Positions 42,265-52,052 are shown, counted from the first letter of the stretch. The stretch: 64,000 nt of DNA from Lachnospiraceae bacterium UBA1721 (GCA_002317155.1 DCIR01000012.1:1-64000), one strand, 5' to 3'. Translations and numbers: made by a program. Notes: a model not told the origin generated them from the sequence alone.

Positions 42265-42738
42265 TCAGTTTCTGAGTCTGGTACATTCAAACTTATCAAG
42301 CATCATCAGTGCCTTCTTAAATGTCTCGTACTTCTCCTCAACACTGCCATCAGCAAGCGGTATGTCACACGCAATAGACATTGATGTAAGCATATCGTCT
42401 GTGATTCTGTTCTTAAGAGTCGCAAGTATCTCCAAACGTTCCTCATAGCTGTCTGCCATCAGAAACTCATCAAGCTGAGGATCTATCTCCGGCTCACCGG
42501 CTGAAGAATCATTCTCTACCTTCTCAAAGCGCATCTGCTGCACTGCATCCGGATACTTATCTTTGTCAACGGGACTGCAAAACATTTCAAGCGGTCTCGC
42601 ATAAATCTTACCCTCGCCATACATTGCCTGATACACTACAAGCTGCTCTCCGGTCTCAGTGTGTTCAGCTACAGCCACAATACGGTACTGCTGTCCCTTA
42701 AAGTGTCTGTATATTTCCTGTGCCTTGGGAGTATTCAT
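42265..42738 (-). CDS. DUF1653-domain protein
   Basis: A 157-residue protein. The first ~70 residues (IYRHFKGQQYRIVAVAEHTETGEQLVVYQAMYGEGKIYARPLEMFCSPVDKDKYP) are DUF1653, a small SH3-like fold of unknown function; the rest is an acidic helical tail. GAGG 6 bases before the ATG at 42738 decides the start; the ATG 8 codons earlier is rejected. The gene that starts 91 bases upstream is a small membrane protein. Confidence 0.88.
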   Translation of the reverse strand: MNTPKAQEIYRHFKGQQYRIVAVAEHTETGEQLVVYQAMYGEGKIYARPLEMFCSPVDKDKYPDAVQQMRFEKVENDSSAGEPEIDPQLDEFLMADSYEERLEILATLKNRITDDMLTSMSIACDIPLADGSVEEKYETFKKALMMLDKFECTRLRN

Positions 42739-42829
42739 ATCAATCCTCACATGTACATTCATATTTGACGCCGCATCGACTCATCCAAACGCCACATTTA
42801 TTACATTATACTGCGGATAACCGATTTTG

Positions 42830-43216
42830 TCATTTAATAATAACTGCATTGAAGCTGCAAATATCATCATTGAATCCCAGCTCGGCAACCTCATCCATGA
42901 CAAGCTCTCTTTTTTCATCATCAAGTCTATCGAGCTTGTCGTGATGAATTTTAACGGTATATTCTCTGTTACCCTCAGCATCAACTATTCTGGTAACTGT
43001 AATACCGGCATTGGTGTAGCCATTATCGTTCATATAATCTCTGACTGCATACTTATAATCTCTCTCAAGCTCCGCATAATAATTTTCAAGAGCTGTATAT
43101 GCCTGTGCGCTGCTAACCACCTTAACGCTGAATATTATGATCAGTGAAATAATAACTATACCGACAACTGCCATTCCAAGGATTTTTGCGTTGTTTCTTC
43201 TGCTAATTCTCTTCAT
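42830..43216 (-). CDS. Small membrane-anchored hypothetical protein
   Basis: A 128-residue protein with an N-terminal basic stretch, one membrane helix (about 13-33) and an extracellular alpha/beta domain of about 90 residues (NGYTNAGITVTRIVDAEGNREYTVKIHHDKLDRL). No family recognised; it resembles pilin-like or small anchored secreted proteins only in layout. AGGAGG is 8 bases before the ATG. The gap to the following gene is 66 bases. Confidence 0.7.
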   Translation of the reverse strand: MKRISRRNNAKILGMAVVGIVIISLIIIFSVKVVSSAQAYTALENYYAELERDYKYAVRDYMNDNGYTNAGITVTRIVDAEGNREYTVKIHHDKLDRLDDEKRELVMDEVAELGFNDDICSFNAVIIK

Positions 43217-43282
43217 AAAAATATCCTCCTGTAATTTGTTTACAAGAGGATAATAGTTTTTATTGAGTGTAATAATTTTCTC

Positions 43283-44239
43283 TTAATCGATTTTCTGAAC
43301 CTTATCTTTATTAACTACTTCCTTAAGGCTAGCTGCAATAAATGCTGCTCCGCCGCCGATACCAAGCACTGTCATAAGCACAACATCGCGATAGTAATAG
43401 AAGGTCATACCGGCTTCCCTATATACATCCTTGCAGTATCTGAAACACTCGCCAACAGTAAATGTATAATAATCACTGAGTCCTGAAGACTTAAATCCAT
43501 CATATATTGTAAGTGCCGAACTGAGTCTGGGTATTACAATAGAAAATGCAAGACACAAAATACCTGTGATAACCGCACTTACTACAGAGAACTTAGCCGC
43601 AGCCTTCTTATACAAAAAGACAATAAACATTGACATCAAAATACTTGCGTAGAAAGAAATATATCCCAACTTTCCAATCAGAAGTATAAGTGCTGCTCCT
43701 GCAAGTCCTCCGCCGATGGCCGCAAGGATTCCGAGAGGAACTCTCTCCTTCTTAGCCTTCTCCTGTTCCTTGACCTGAGCAAGTCTGGTCTGAAGATAAG
43801 ATACATTGTCAATGCTGTAAAAGCTGTAGCTTCCGTTTATAGAATAAAGGCTGATATTATATACTCCGCCCAGCTCGTCGCATCCGGTAAATCCAAAATT
43901 CTTAAGTACATTGGTAACCATTGATATCGCACTGCTCAGTTTACCTAAAACCTCTTCATTCGAAGCACTTGCATCCATTCCAAGATTCAGTCTGTAGTTA
44001 CCTACATACAGTCTTACTCCGACGGGTAAGCTGAGATTTTGGAACATGTCGTAAGTCATGGGCTGACCCATGTTTGTTGCACAAATCTGAACCAGCAAAT
44101 CAACCTGCTTGTTACTTCTCTTCTCCTCGATCAAAAAAGGATATCCACTGTGATTACCATAGCAGATACTGCCCTTTTGTCCCACCTTAAGGCCCATCAT
44201 CTCCGCAAGGTCCTTAATCAAAACTTTTGTGTTAGCCAT
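43283..44239 (-). CDS. Hypothetical membrane protein
   Basis: A 318-residue protein. The first ~165 residues are soluble (no signal), followed by a charged linker (KEQEKAKKERVP) and about four helices (about 172-300). No known motif. GAGGGA precedes the ATG. It may form an operon with the small anchored protein downstream. I do not recognise its function. Confidence 0.7.
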   Translation of the reverse strand: MANTKVLIKDLAEMMGLKVGQKGSICYGNHSGYPFLIEEKRSNKQVDLLVQICATNMGQPMTYDMFQNLSLPVGVRLYVGNYRLNLGMDASASNEEVLGKLSSAISMVTNVLKNFGFTGCDELGGVYNISLYSINGSYSFYSIDNVSYLQTRLAQVKEQEKAKKERVPLGILAAIGGGLAGAALILLIGKLGYISFYASILMSMFIVFLYKKAAAKFSVVSAVITGILCLAFSIVIPRLSSALTIYDGFKSSGLSDYYTFTVGECFRYCKDVYREAGMTFYYYRDVVLMTVLGIGGGAAFIAASLKEVVNKDKVQKID

Positions 44240-44323
44240 TTTTTCATTCCCTCATAATCTTATTATATTTCTTTATTTTACTGATGTTTATTACTGTATC
44301 GTTATGTCGAGCAATTCCCCTAA

Positions 44324-45634
44324 TTATTCTGCCGAATTCCACACACACATCAGCTTGTACAGAGCATCATAATCCTTCCCGGCGATTGTCTCCATGCTCG
44401 AATGCATAGCCAGCATAGGCATTCCGAGATCAGCTGCCGGTATCGGTAAAAATGAACTTTCTATAGGTCCCAAAGTCTGTCCGCCCGGTGTTCCGGAACG
44501 ATTAGCCTGAACCTGAAGCATTATATCATACTTTGCACAGAGTTGTTTTAATATTCCGCTCATACCCGAATCAGACACATATCTTTGTGACGCACTTGTT
44601 TTAAGAACAATACCTTTTCCGAGATATGCTTTTGAAGTTTCATCAGCCTTTTCAGGATAATTAGGATGCACCGCATGTGCTCCGTCTACAGAAAGCATTG
44701 CACTGTGTGAAAGTGCCGCAAGCTTATCAACATTCTTAAATGCATCAGCTGCAAATATACGGTCTATTATCCAGCTAAATATCATAGAATCAGCGCCCTG
44801 CTTGGTTCTGCTGCCTATTTCTTCATTGTCAAACAATGCAATGATACTCAGCTCATTATTATCTTCTGCATTCTCATTTTCAGAATCAATAAGTCCCTGC
44901 ACCAATGCAGCCACAGAACCCACATTATCAATTCTTGACGCAAGTACAAAATCCTTATTCGCACCACATACGCAGGGCTTCTCGCATACATACAGATTCA
45001 AATCATAATCCAATATGTCTTCTGCTGATACTCCCGCCTTGGCTGCAAGCAGACTTTTAAGACTATTCTCTCCATTGTCTGCCACTGCGCTTCCATCCAG
45101 ATTGCAGATAGGAATCAGCTCCTTCTGTGCATCAATCTTTTTCTCCTCGATTTCTCTGTCCATATGAGGAGCCAGGGATGGAATAATGAACCAGGGTTCA
45201 TCACTGTCAAAGGCTATTTTTTTAGGTGCAAAAATGCTCTCACCTTTAAGCACAAGTTCTCCCGCAACTCCAAGAGGACGGTCAAACCATGTTCTCTTAA
45301 GCGCACCTCCATAAGGCTCGACATTGATTCTGTTGATACCTGCTCTCGCACCCATATCAGCCACAGGCTTAATCTTAAAGCTCGGTGAATCTGTATGAGC
45401 GCACGCAATGTGCATCTTACCGCTATTTATTCGTTTTCCAACCTTAAATGCGAAAAGAAGAGACTCATAGGGAGTACAATAATATTTACCCTCGGCGCTA
45501 AGTTCAAATCGCTTATCAAAATCAAGCTTTTCAAAACCTGCTGCCGCAAGTCTTTCTTCTGCATATTTAACAACATGAACGGGACTCTTGGCAGCTTCAA
45601 GATAGCCAAACAGTTCCTTCAACTTATCAGTCAT
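44324..45634 (-). CDS. apeB: M18 family aminopeptidase (aspartyl aminopeptidase-like)
   Basis: A 436-residue cytosolic dinuclear metallopeptidase that removes N-terminal acidic or neutral residues. IACAHTDSPSFKIKP (about 75-89) gives the first metal ligands; FDNEEIGSRTKQGA (about 270) the catalytic Glu; HPNYP, GTPGGQT and MHSSMETI (about 418) the remaining ligands. The ATG at 45634 with GGAGAG 7 bases upstream is chosen; the open frame to 45691 would overlap the upstream gene. It starts 16 bases after that gene and is probably cotranscribed. Confidence 0.93.
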   Translation of the reverse strand: MTDKLKELFGYLEAAKSPVHVVKYAEERLAAAGFEKLDFDKRFELSAEGKYYCTPYESLLFAFKVGKRINSGKMHIACAHTDSPSFKIKPVADMGARAGINRINVEPYGGALKRTWFDRPLGVAGELVLKGESIFAPKKIAFDSDEPWFIIPSLAPHMDREIEEKKIDAQKELIPICNLDGSAVADNGENSLKSLLAAKAGVSAEDILDYDLNLYVCEKPCVCGANKDFVLASRIDNVGSVAALVQGLIDSENENAEDNNELSIIALFDNEEIGSRTKQGADSMIFSWIIDRIFAADAFKNVDKLAALSHSAMLSVDGAHAVHPNYPEKADETSKAYLGKGIVLKTSASQRYVSDSGMSGILKQLCAKYDIMLQVQANRSGTPGGQTLGPIESSFLPIPAADLGMPMLAMHSSMETIAGKDYDALYKLMCVWNSAE

Positions 45635-45650
45635 AAGTCCACTCTCCAAA

Positions 45651-47471
45651 TCATAAAGCTTCGTATGTAAATTCCTCATGCAAAGCATCATACATAATCA
45701 TCTGATCCTGTCCGTCAACATTACGATGCTCTTCGATTACACGAGCTATCCTTCCGTCTTCTAAGCTAAAATCCACATAAGAACGTGCTGCACGTCTGGG
45801 GACTCTCAAACGATTGAACTTGGTACCTGCAGGTATTTTGACAATATTACATTTCTCCATGCTAATGTCTACATTGTCCTCCTGAACAGGAACTATCCAT
45901 ACATTAATATCATTCTCGCTACTGAATGCAAATAACTCTTCAGCGAACTCTTCGTCGATATAATAGTAATTTTCTCCGGTCTCAGTAAGCTGTGGCTTAA
46001 CTAAATTGTTAAGATGGTACTCCGCAGTAGTAACAACCGGTCCCAAACAGTTAATTGCTCTCTTAAGCATAAGCTGAGTAGGATCAAGTACTTCCCCTCG
46101 CTCATATATGATTCCGACATTAATGTTCTCCATAGATACATTTCCGTTTCTGTGCAGACGGAATGCACTTATGGGAGCCACACTGTAATCTTCATCGTTG
46201 GCAACAAGCCACAATGCATCCACATCATCAAAATGAATAAAGAGAACATCTCGGCTAGCCTGCTTTAACACACTGCCGATATCCTTCTTTCTGTTGCCCC
46301 AAATCAGGAACTCATCCTCATGAAGAAGTTCATCTGTTGTAACCTTAAGATGTATAGCCTCTTCACCATGCTTGACCGAATACAGTATGTCACTGTCAAT
46401 CTGCATCATAAATGCTTTAGGCAACGAGTCACAATCTATTACTATTGCCTTATCCTTGGATCTGCCCATTGAGCTGAATATTTTCTGGTCGTTTTTCGCC
46501 TTTTCTCCAAGCTGATTCTCGATCTCATCATACTGTGCTTCAGCATGCTTAAGCTGTCTGTACAGGGTATCCATTCCAAACATCTCAGACAAAGTCATTG
46601 CAAGCTTACTGCCGGAATTGATAAACACCTTCCATAGATTACTTATTCCATACAGAACAAGTACTACTCCCAATATTAGATACTCACGCATAAATGCAAT
46701 CAGAGCCGCACCGACAATTATAAATAATATTCCCGGGAAAATACGACCATGCATTCTGTTTATTGATTTTTGAATTCTCTCGATTCTTCTGATTGCTATA
46801 TCTCGCTCATGCTCGAGATTGACATATTTTTTCTTGGCAGGTTTATTATAAACGCGTATAAGTCCATCCGGGCCCGCCTCAGCATTACTATCACTACGTG
46901 CTGCCAGTGCCTCTTCATCAATATATCTGACCTTAAAGCTTCCAAAAAATCCGGCAAGTGAAACCAATGTCAGTAATATTGCCAAAAGGCATCTGTTCAT
47001 TGCAGCATTATCTACTGTCTGCTCAATCTCAAATCCCTTGATAACACAGTTAGGATCCAAACCGGCATATTCATAAGCCTCTGTAGCAAATGAACTTCTT
47101 CTTTTTACCACCTTGCCGATGAATGATATAGTCTCATTACCGTCTTCTTTGAAATATTCAAGTTCTGTCTTCAGCGGAATCTCGTGTACACCTATCTCTA
47201 TATATTCATTTTCCTGCAGCTTAACTACAAAATACTGATAATCGTACAGATAATTCACTCCCAGAAATTCGCCTGTACTAGCCTCGTACTCACTTATATT
47301 CACGCTGACATATGTATTTGCTTTGAGATTGTCCGCCCGTAAATAAGACATATCCAGCGGATGCATATAGTTACGCCAATCCTGTCCGAAAATAAATGAA
47401 AAATATGCGCCGGCCAGAAATGCAATGGCATACACTATTGTTTTTACTGACATTGAAATCTTTTTTTTCAT
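45651..47471 (-). CDS. Large hypothetical membrane protein
   Basis: A 606-residue protein with an N-terminal helix (about 10-28), a beta-rich outer region (about 35-150), a helix (about 160-180), a basic loop, two more helices (about 250-295) and a large C-terminal soluble part. No conserved motif I recognise. GGGGA precedes the ATG. It sits in front of the M18 aminopeptidase gene (16-base gap). The C-terminal region FMMQIDSDILYSVKHGEEAIHLKVTTDELLHEDEFLIW might be a separate domain. Confidence 0.7.
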   Translation of the reverse strand: MKKKISMSVKTIVYAIAFLAGAYFSFIFGQDWRNYMHPLDMSYLRADNLKANTYVSVNISEYEASTGEFLGVNYLYDYQYFVVKLQENEYIEIGVHEIPLKTELEYFKEDGNETISFIGKVVKRRSSFATEAYEYAGLDPNCVIKGFEIEQTVDNAAMNRCLLAILLTLVSLAGFFGSFKVRYIDEEALAARSDSNAEAGPDGLIRVYNKPAKKKYVNLEHERDIAIRRIERIQKSINRMHGRIFPGILFIIVGAALIAFMREYLILGVVLVLYGISNLWKVFINSGSKLAMTLSEMFGMDTLYRQLKHAEAQYDEIENQLGEKAKNDQKIFSSMGRSKDKAIVIDCDSLPKAFMMQIDSDILYSVKHGEEAIHLKVTTDELLHEDEFLIWGNRKKDIGSVLKQASRDVLFIHFDDVDALWLVANDEDYSVAPISAFRLHRNGNVSMENINVGIIYERGEVLDPTQLMLKRAINCLGPVVTTAEYHLNNLVKPQLTETGENYYYIDEEFAEELFAFSSENDINVWIVPVQEDNVDISMEKCNIVKIPAGTKFNRLRVPRRAARSYVDFSLEDGRIARVIEEHRNVDGQDQMIMYDALHEEFTYEAL

Positions 47472-47523
47472 AAGTCCCCATCATATTTTGGTACTAATAT
47501 TGATATACTAAAGATACAGACAT

Positions 47524-48519
47524 CTACTCTATGCCGAGATATTTTTTCAGTTCAGGCATTATAGCCAACGCATCATTATATCCCTCGTAATAAAGAGTTC
47601 CCAATTTTTCCATATCTTTTTCAAGTCTTCCGACTTCAACAGCCTTGCCGGGAATAATCTGGAAAAGCTTACCCTGCTCTTCCATCTCCTCGATAATATC
47701 GCACTCTTTGTTGTACTCAAGGTTACTGTTGCGAAGTGTCTCGGCAAACTGAGGATACTTGCGATATACAAGTGCCTGTGATCTAACAATCTTAGGCTTC
47801 TTGCGATACTCTCTGTCTCTGGTTCGTACAACAACAATTTTATCGAAGCCACCATCTATCGCAAACTGAATAGGAATTCTTCGGCTTACACCACCATCGA
47901 GGCATTTTTCTCCATCCACCTCTACGGGAAGAGACAAAATCTGCATTGCAGATGATGCTCTGCAGGCCTCAATAATATCGGGGCATATACCTTTCTCATA
48001 GTAAACCTGCTGCCCGTTATCACAGCTGGTTGCAGCCGCAATAAATCTTCTGTCGGGTCTGTTAAAAGTATCAAAGTCAAAAGGATCCTTGGCGTCAACC
48101 ACATCAAATACAAACTTAAATCCGTATATACTCTTATTTCTCTTAATTGCCCTGACACCAAAATATCGGGGGTCATGTCTGTATGTGAGCGTAATTCTCG
48201 CACTACGACCTATCTGACCCGACACATAATTAAGTCCATTAAGTGCACCCGCAGATACACCGACGACCACAGATAAGTTAATATCATTCTCCATGAGCGC
48301 ATCAAGTACACCACTTGTATACACACCTCTGAGCGCACCGCCCTCAAGCACAAGGCATCCCTGCGTGATCTTATCAGAAGCTCTTCCGTTCGGTAATTCA
48401 GCAAGACCTGAAAAAACTTTCTTCTCTTTTCTGGCCTTATCTCTTCGCTTCATTCTTTTTCTTATATAACTGGTAATCTTATTACCCTTCTTTTCTTCTG
48501 TCATAACATTTTTCGTCAT
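47524..48519 (-). CDS. Patatin-like phospholipase
   Basis: A 331-residue patatin-fold lipid acyl hydrolase. After a basic N-terminus (RKRMKRRDKARKEKK), the oxyanion-hole motif LEGGALRGVY (about 58-67), the nucleophile GVSAG (Ser89) and the Asp of DGGVSRRIP (about 210) are all present, so it should be active on phospholipids. A closely spaced ribosome binding site is missing for the ATG at 48519 (GAGGGG is 19 bases away); an ATG five codons later is possible. Next to a tRNA and two terminators. Confidence 0.88.
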   Translation of the reverse strand: MTKNVMTEEKKGNKITSYIRKRMKRRDKARKEKKVFSGLAELPNGRASDKITQGCLVLEGGALRGVYTSGVLDALMENDINLSVVVGVSAGALNGLNYVSGQIGRSARITLTYRHDPRYFGVRAIKRNKSIYGFKFVFDVVDAKDPFDFDTFNRPDRRFIAAATSCDNGQQVYYEKGICPDIIEACRASSAMQILSLPVEVDGEKCLDGGVSRRIPIQFAIDGGFDKIVVVRTRDREYRKKPKIVRSQALVYRKYPQFAETLRNSNLEYNKECDIIEEMEEQGKLFQIIPGKAVEVGRLEKDMEKLGTLYYEGYNDALAIMPELKKYLGIE

Positions 48520-48583
48520 AATGATTTAATGCCACAATCCCCTCATATTTTATCATTAACTAATATATTATAACTCAAAATCC

Positions 48584-48614
48584 AATAAAAAAGAATCTCG
48601 TTTACGAGATTCTT
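48584..48614 (-). terminator. Terminator (second) behind tRNA-Pro(AGG)
   Basis: Minus-strand AAGAATCTCGT / ACGAGATTCTT, 11-base stem, loop of 2, then six T. Confidence 0.8.
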
Positions 48615-48621
48615 CAACCAC

Positions 48622-48662
48622 AAAAAAAATCCTAGAAACCTTAATTTAGGTATCTAGGATTT
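48622..48662 (-). terminator. Terminator (first) of tRNA-Pro(AGG)
   Basis: Minus-strand AATCCTAGA...TCTAGGATT with an inner ACCT/AGGT pairing, then eight T. It starts immediately after the tRNA 3' end. Confidence 0.85.
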
Positions 48663-48667
48663 ATGCG

Positions 48668-48742
48668 TCGGAGTGACAAGATTCGAACTTGCGGCCTCCG
48701 CCTCCCTAAGACGGCGCTCTAACCAAACTGAGCCACACCCCG
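48668..48742 (-). tRNA. tRNA-Pro(AGG)
   Basis: Cloverleaf: acceptor CGGGGTG / CACTCCG (one G-U), D-arm GCTC...GAGC, anticodon stem CCGTC / GGCGG with loop TTAGGGA (anticodon AGG), T-arm GCAAG TTCGAAT CTTGT, discriminator A. Aligns base for base with tRNA-Pro(TGG) at 3825. The A at wobble position 34 is unusual in bacteria. CCA is not encoded. Confidence 0.93.
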
Positions 48743-48755
48743 TGACAACGTTGAT

Positions 48756-48784
48756 ATATTATCACGGTATAAGATTTTGGTCAA
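48756..48784 (-). promoter_or_regulatory. Promoter of tRNA-Pro(AGG)
   Basis: Minus-strand TTGACC (48779-48784), 17-base spacer, TAATAT (48756-48761), lying between the helicase stop and the tRNA. Confidence 0.8.
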
Positions 48785-48797
48785 GCACTTTTTTAAA

Positions 48798-50759
48798 TTA
48801 TTTATCCATAATCTTTCGGCGTTTGTCTTTATTGTAAGATGAACCGTCCAATCTTACATCTTTGACAGCCTTTTTAAGCTCGCGCCTGCTCTGCTCACGA
48901 TTCTTTTCCTTGATGCTTTTCCTTGCATCCTTGGTAAGCCTTGAAGTGTCGCTGTCAGCATTTCTTCTCTGTCTTCTTCCAAGATTCTCACCATCGCGGT
49001 CTCTTCTGAAGCCACGCTTGTCATCACGTATAGCATCACCGCGACTCCTTCTTCCGTCAGCTTCCTTACTGCCACGGCCTACACCTCGGTCTTCTCTACG
49101 ACTATCGCGCATGCCGCCGCGATCTCCACGACCTTCACTGCGTCTGTCTCCACGGCCATCCTTGCGTTCAGAGCGTCCGTCCTTACGTCCGTCTCCACGA
49201 CCGCCATTTCTGTCACCACGACCTTCACCGCGGCCACTACGTCCACTTCTTCCACCCTCGGAATACTCAAGCATGTCACTTCCGGAGAATCTGCTTGCGC
49301 GAGATCTTCTGTCATGCTTAGGCTTATCGGCAAGATTGATCTCCGGCTCTTCCTCTCCATCTGAAGCTGACAAGCTTCCCAGTTCCTTTATAAGGAATGA
49401 AGCCGCAAATTTCTCCACATCAATCTCATTCTTCTCACAAAAAACTCTGAGAACTTTTACCATCTTATCAATAGCAGTGCTGGGCGTGGTGGTATCCACA
49501 TAGCCTTCAGCTTCATTTTGTAATGCTGCTGCCTGCGCCGCTTCTTTAGCTTCCGCACACTGTGCCTTGTATACCTCTAAGATATTGTTAAGCACCTTAA
49601 GCTCACGCGCTTTTTTTATCTCGCCTGCACCCGGAATTTTTTTCTCTTCCATCTTAGTGTGACAAACAGCTTCAATATCTCTGATTCTTCTAAAATCCTT
49701 GCTTCTGCAAAGTGTATGTGATGTACCTTCTTTTCCGCTTCTTCCGGTTCTTCCGATACGATGCACATAATGCTCTGTCTCAAGAGGTATGTCATAGTTA
49801 AATACCGCTTCGACATTATCTACATCAATACCTCTTGCCGCAATATCCGTTGCAATAAGTATGCTTAAGCTTCCGCTTCTGAAGCGTCCCATAACCGAAT
49901 CTCTCTGCTTCTGAGTCAGGTCACCGTGAAGTCCTGCCGCTGCATATCCTTCATTTACAAGATAAGCTGCCAGCTCATCAACCATCCCCTTGGTATTGCA
50001 GAAAATAATACTTCTGTTGTAATTGTAATATTTGATAAGTCTGCAGAGAGCCAAGGTCTTATATTCCTGCTTCACAGGATAGTAATACTGCGCGATACGA
50101 TCGATTGTAAGCTCTTTTTTTGTAATCTTGATATACAAAGGATCATTCTGGAACTGACCCGTGATTTTTAAGATTTCATCGGGCATAGTAGCAGAAAACA
50201 GACAGGTCTGGTGTTCCTGTTCAATTGCCCCGAGAATGACCTCCATGTCCTCACGGAAGCCCATCTTAAGCATCTCATCAGCCTCATCCAAAACAACCAG
50301 CTTAACAGAATCCATCTTGATGGTATGGCGGCGCATATGATCCATCACTCTACCGGGCGTGCCGACAATAATCTGCACCCCTTTAAGACCGCGAATTTGG
50401 ATAGAGATATCCTGTCCTCCATACACAGTAAGAGTTTTTACATTATGCATATATTTTGCAAAACTTCTGATTTCGTTGGTCGCCTGAACCGCAAGTTCTC
50501 TCGTGGGACACAGTATAACTGCCTGAAGGCTCTTAACACTTGGATCCACCATCTGAAGGATAGGGAGTCCGAAAGCCGCAGTTTTACCGGTACCGGTCTG
50601 AGCCTGTCCTATTACGTCGCGGCCTGTGAGTAACGCTGGTATTGCCTGCTCCTGTATGGGGGTCAGCTTGACAAACCCCATGTCCGCAACCGCTCTTTTT
50701 ATTTCTTCATTTATATCAAGGTCCGCATAAAGGGACTCTGAGAAAGCTTCTTCTGCCAT
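48798..50759 (-). CDS. DEAD-box RNA helicase (DeaD/CshA-like)
   Basis: A 653-residue helicase with all core motifs: LTPIQEQAIP (Q), AQTGTGKT (I, about 57), PTRELA (Ia), TPGR, DEAD in VLDEADEML (about 160), SAT (III), and HRIGRTGRSG (VI, about 335). A C-terminal domain (about 360-470) is followed by a 140-residue basic, disordered tail of RGD/RxGR/DR repeats that likely binds RNA. Such enzymes act in ribosome assembly, mRNA turnover and cold adaptation. GAGGAG is close to the ATG. It lies upstream of tRNA-Pro(AGG), which has its own promoter. Confidence 0.95.
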   Translation of the reverse strand: MAEEAFSESLYADLDINEEIKRAVADMGFVKLTPIQEQAIPALLTGRDVIGQAQTGTGKTAAFGLPILQMVDPSVKSLQAVILCPTRELAVQATNEIRSFAKYMHNVKTLTVYGGQDISIQIRGLKGVQIIVGTPGRVMDHMRRHTIKMDSVKLVVLDEADEMLKMGFREDMEVILGAIEQEHQTCLFSATMPDEILKITGQFQNDPLYIKITKKELTIDRIAQYYYPVKQEYKTLALCRLIKYYNYNRSIIFCNTKGMVDELAAYLVNEGYAAAGLHGDLTQKQRDSVMGRFRSGSLSILIATDIAARGIDVDNVEAVFNYDIPLETEHYVHRIGRTGRSGKEGTSHTLCRSKDFRRIRDIEAVCHTKMEEKKIPGAGEIKKARELKVLNNILEVYKAQCAEAKEAAQAAALQNEAEGYVDTTTPSTAIDKMVKVLRVFCEKNEIDVEKFAASFLIKELGSLSASDGEEEPEINLADKPKHDRRSRASRFSGSDMLEYSEGGRSGRSGRGEGRGDRNGGRGDGRKDGRSERKDGRGDRRSEGRGDRGGMRDSRREDRGVGRGSKEADGRRSRGDAIRDDKRGFRRDRDGENLGRRQRRNADSDTSRLTKDARKSIKEKNREQSRRELKKAVKDVRLDGSSYNKDKRRKIMDK

Positions 50760-50819
50760 TAACTCCTCACATTCACATTATTATTCTTAATTATTTTAAG
50801 CTTAATGCCGTATAAATTT

Positions 50820-52052
50820 CTATTCAGATCTAACTTCATATGACCATTTCTTACTGTCATAATCATAATCATAAGTGAAATATATAGTTTCATTAGTAAA
50901 AATATACTCTCTACTCTCTATTTCACGGCCATACTCATCCAGGAAAAATGTCCACACATCTCCGTTTTGAACATCAGCATTATACTGCTCATCATAAGAA
51001 GTGTAATGCCTGCGATAAATAATATTATTCTCTCTGTCATACTCATTTATGAACAAAAAGTAACTAACAGAACCATCATAATAAACATACTTCTCTTCTT
51101 CTCTCACAAGACATGAAAATTCATCATATGTATAACTTATATAATCTATATAATCTGCCTTAATAAAAACTTCCCTTACACGCTTCTTATTTTCATAATA
51201 AGCCTCGCAAGCCTCACTTCTATGATATTCCAAATATCCGTCATCATCATACAATACAGTAAATTCATCCGATTCAAAATCAACATTAAACTGTTCGGGA
51301 TTTCCCTCTAACTCATAGTATATCTTATTGAATTCTACATAATCATCAGCGAAGAAATTGTAATAAAAGAAATAGAAGTTGAGCATCATACCTACAATTT
51401 CCTTTTTCTTTTCAGTATCATGTCCGTTATCTATATATTCACGTGCTTGAGCAAATAATTTCTCATATATGTCATATGAATTAAAATACAAGCATGAAGG
51501 TCTCATCTGACCGCATAATGCAGTAATCTCCTTATACCATTCGCCATAGGCAATCTCATCATCCAAATAGTACTCATCCCAAACATCATTAATCGGCCCA
51601 TTACTATTACTATTATTATTGTAAGTTTCATTACCACCGGTGACTTCTTCCGCACCACCCGAAACACTATCCACAAAATCAGGATACTCTTCACTCAGGT
51701 TATCTATTGCTTCCTTAATCTCCTCGGCTTCAGTAACCTCATATCCTGCATTCAAAATCTCAAATGCATCAGCAACTCTATCCACCTCCACATATATCTC
51801 AGCAAGTTCGATATACGCTTTAACATTTTTAGGATCTATCTCAATAATATCTAAATATGTCGCGATTGCCTGCTCATAATTCATCTCTGAAAGATATTTT
51901 TCTGCAGTCTTATGCAAACGATTAACTTTTGCAGATGTACCATTGGCTACAATCACGCACACAATAACTATCGCCGCAACAGCAATAATCAATGCAATAA
52001 TAACCGGTATAAATCTTGTCTTTTTCTTTTCCGTTTTTAATTTTTCTTCCAT
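50820..52052 (-). CDS. TPR-domain membrane-anchored protein
   Basis: A 410-residue protein with an N-terminal membrane helix (about 16-37) and two or three TPR repeats (about 45-115: AEKYLSEMNYEQAIATYLDIIEIDPKNVKAYIELAEIYVEV). A Ser/Asn/Gly linker (NNNSNSNGPIND) leads to an acidic, Tyr-rich domain of about 250 residues with recurring DDEY/YY/EYD motifs of unknown fold. It probably sits outside the cell, tethered to the membrane. No partner is encoded next to it; function unknown. Confidence 0.8.
   Translation of the reverse strand: MEEKLKTEKKKTRFIPVIIALIIAVAAIVIVCVIVANGTSAKVNRLHKTAEKYLSEMNYEQAIATYLDIIEIDPKNVKAYIELAEIYVEVDRVADAFEILNAGYEVTEAEEIKEAIDNLSEEYPDFVDSVSGGAEEVTGGNETYNNNSNSNGPINDVWDEYYLDDEIAYGEWYKEITALCGQMRPSCLYFNSYDIYEKLFAQAREYIDNGHDTEKKKEIVGMMLNFYFFYYNFFADDYVEFNKIYYELEGNPEQFNVDFESDEFTVLYDDDGYLEYHRSEACEAYYENKKRVREVFIKADYIDYISYTYDEFSCLVREEEKYVYYDGSVSYFLFINEYDRENNIIYRRHYTSYDEQYNADVQNGDVWTFFLDEYGREIESREYIFTNETIYFTYDYDYDSKKWSYEVRSE

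Noticed and set aside
48862..49503. 213-codon Ser/Arg/Pro-rich plus-strand frame
   Set aside because: Antisense image of the helicase RGD/RDR tail.
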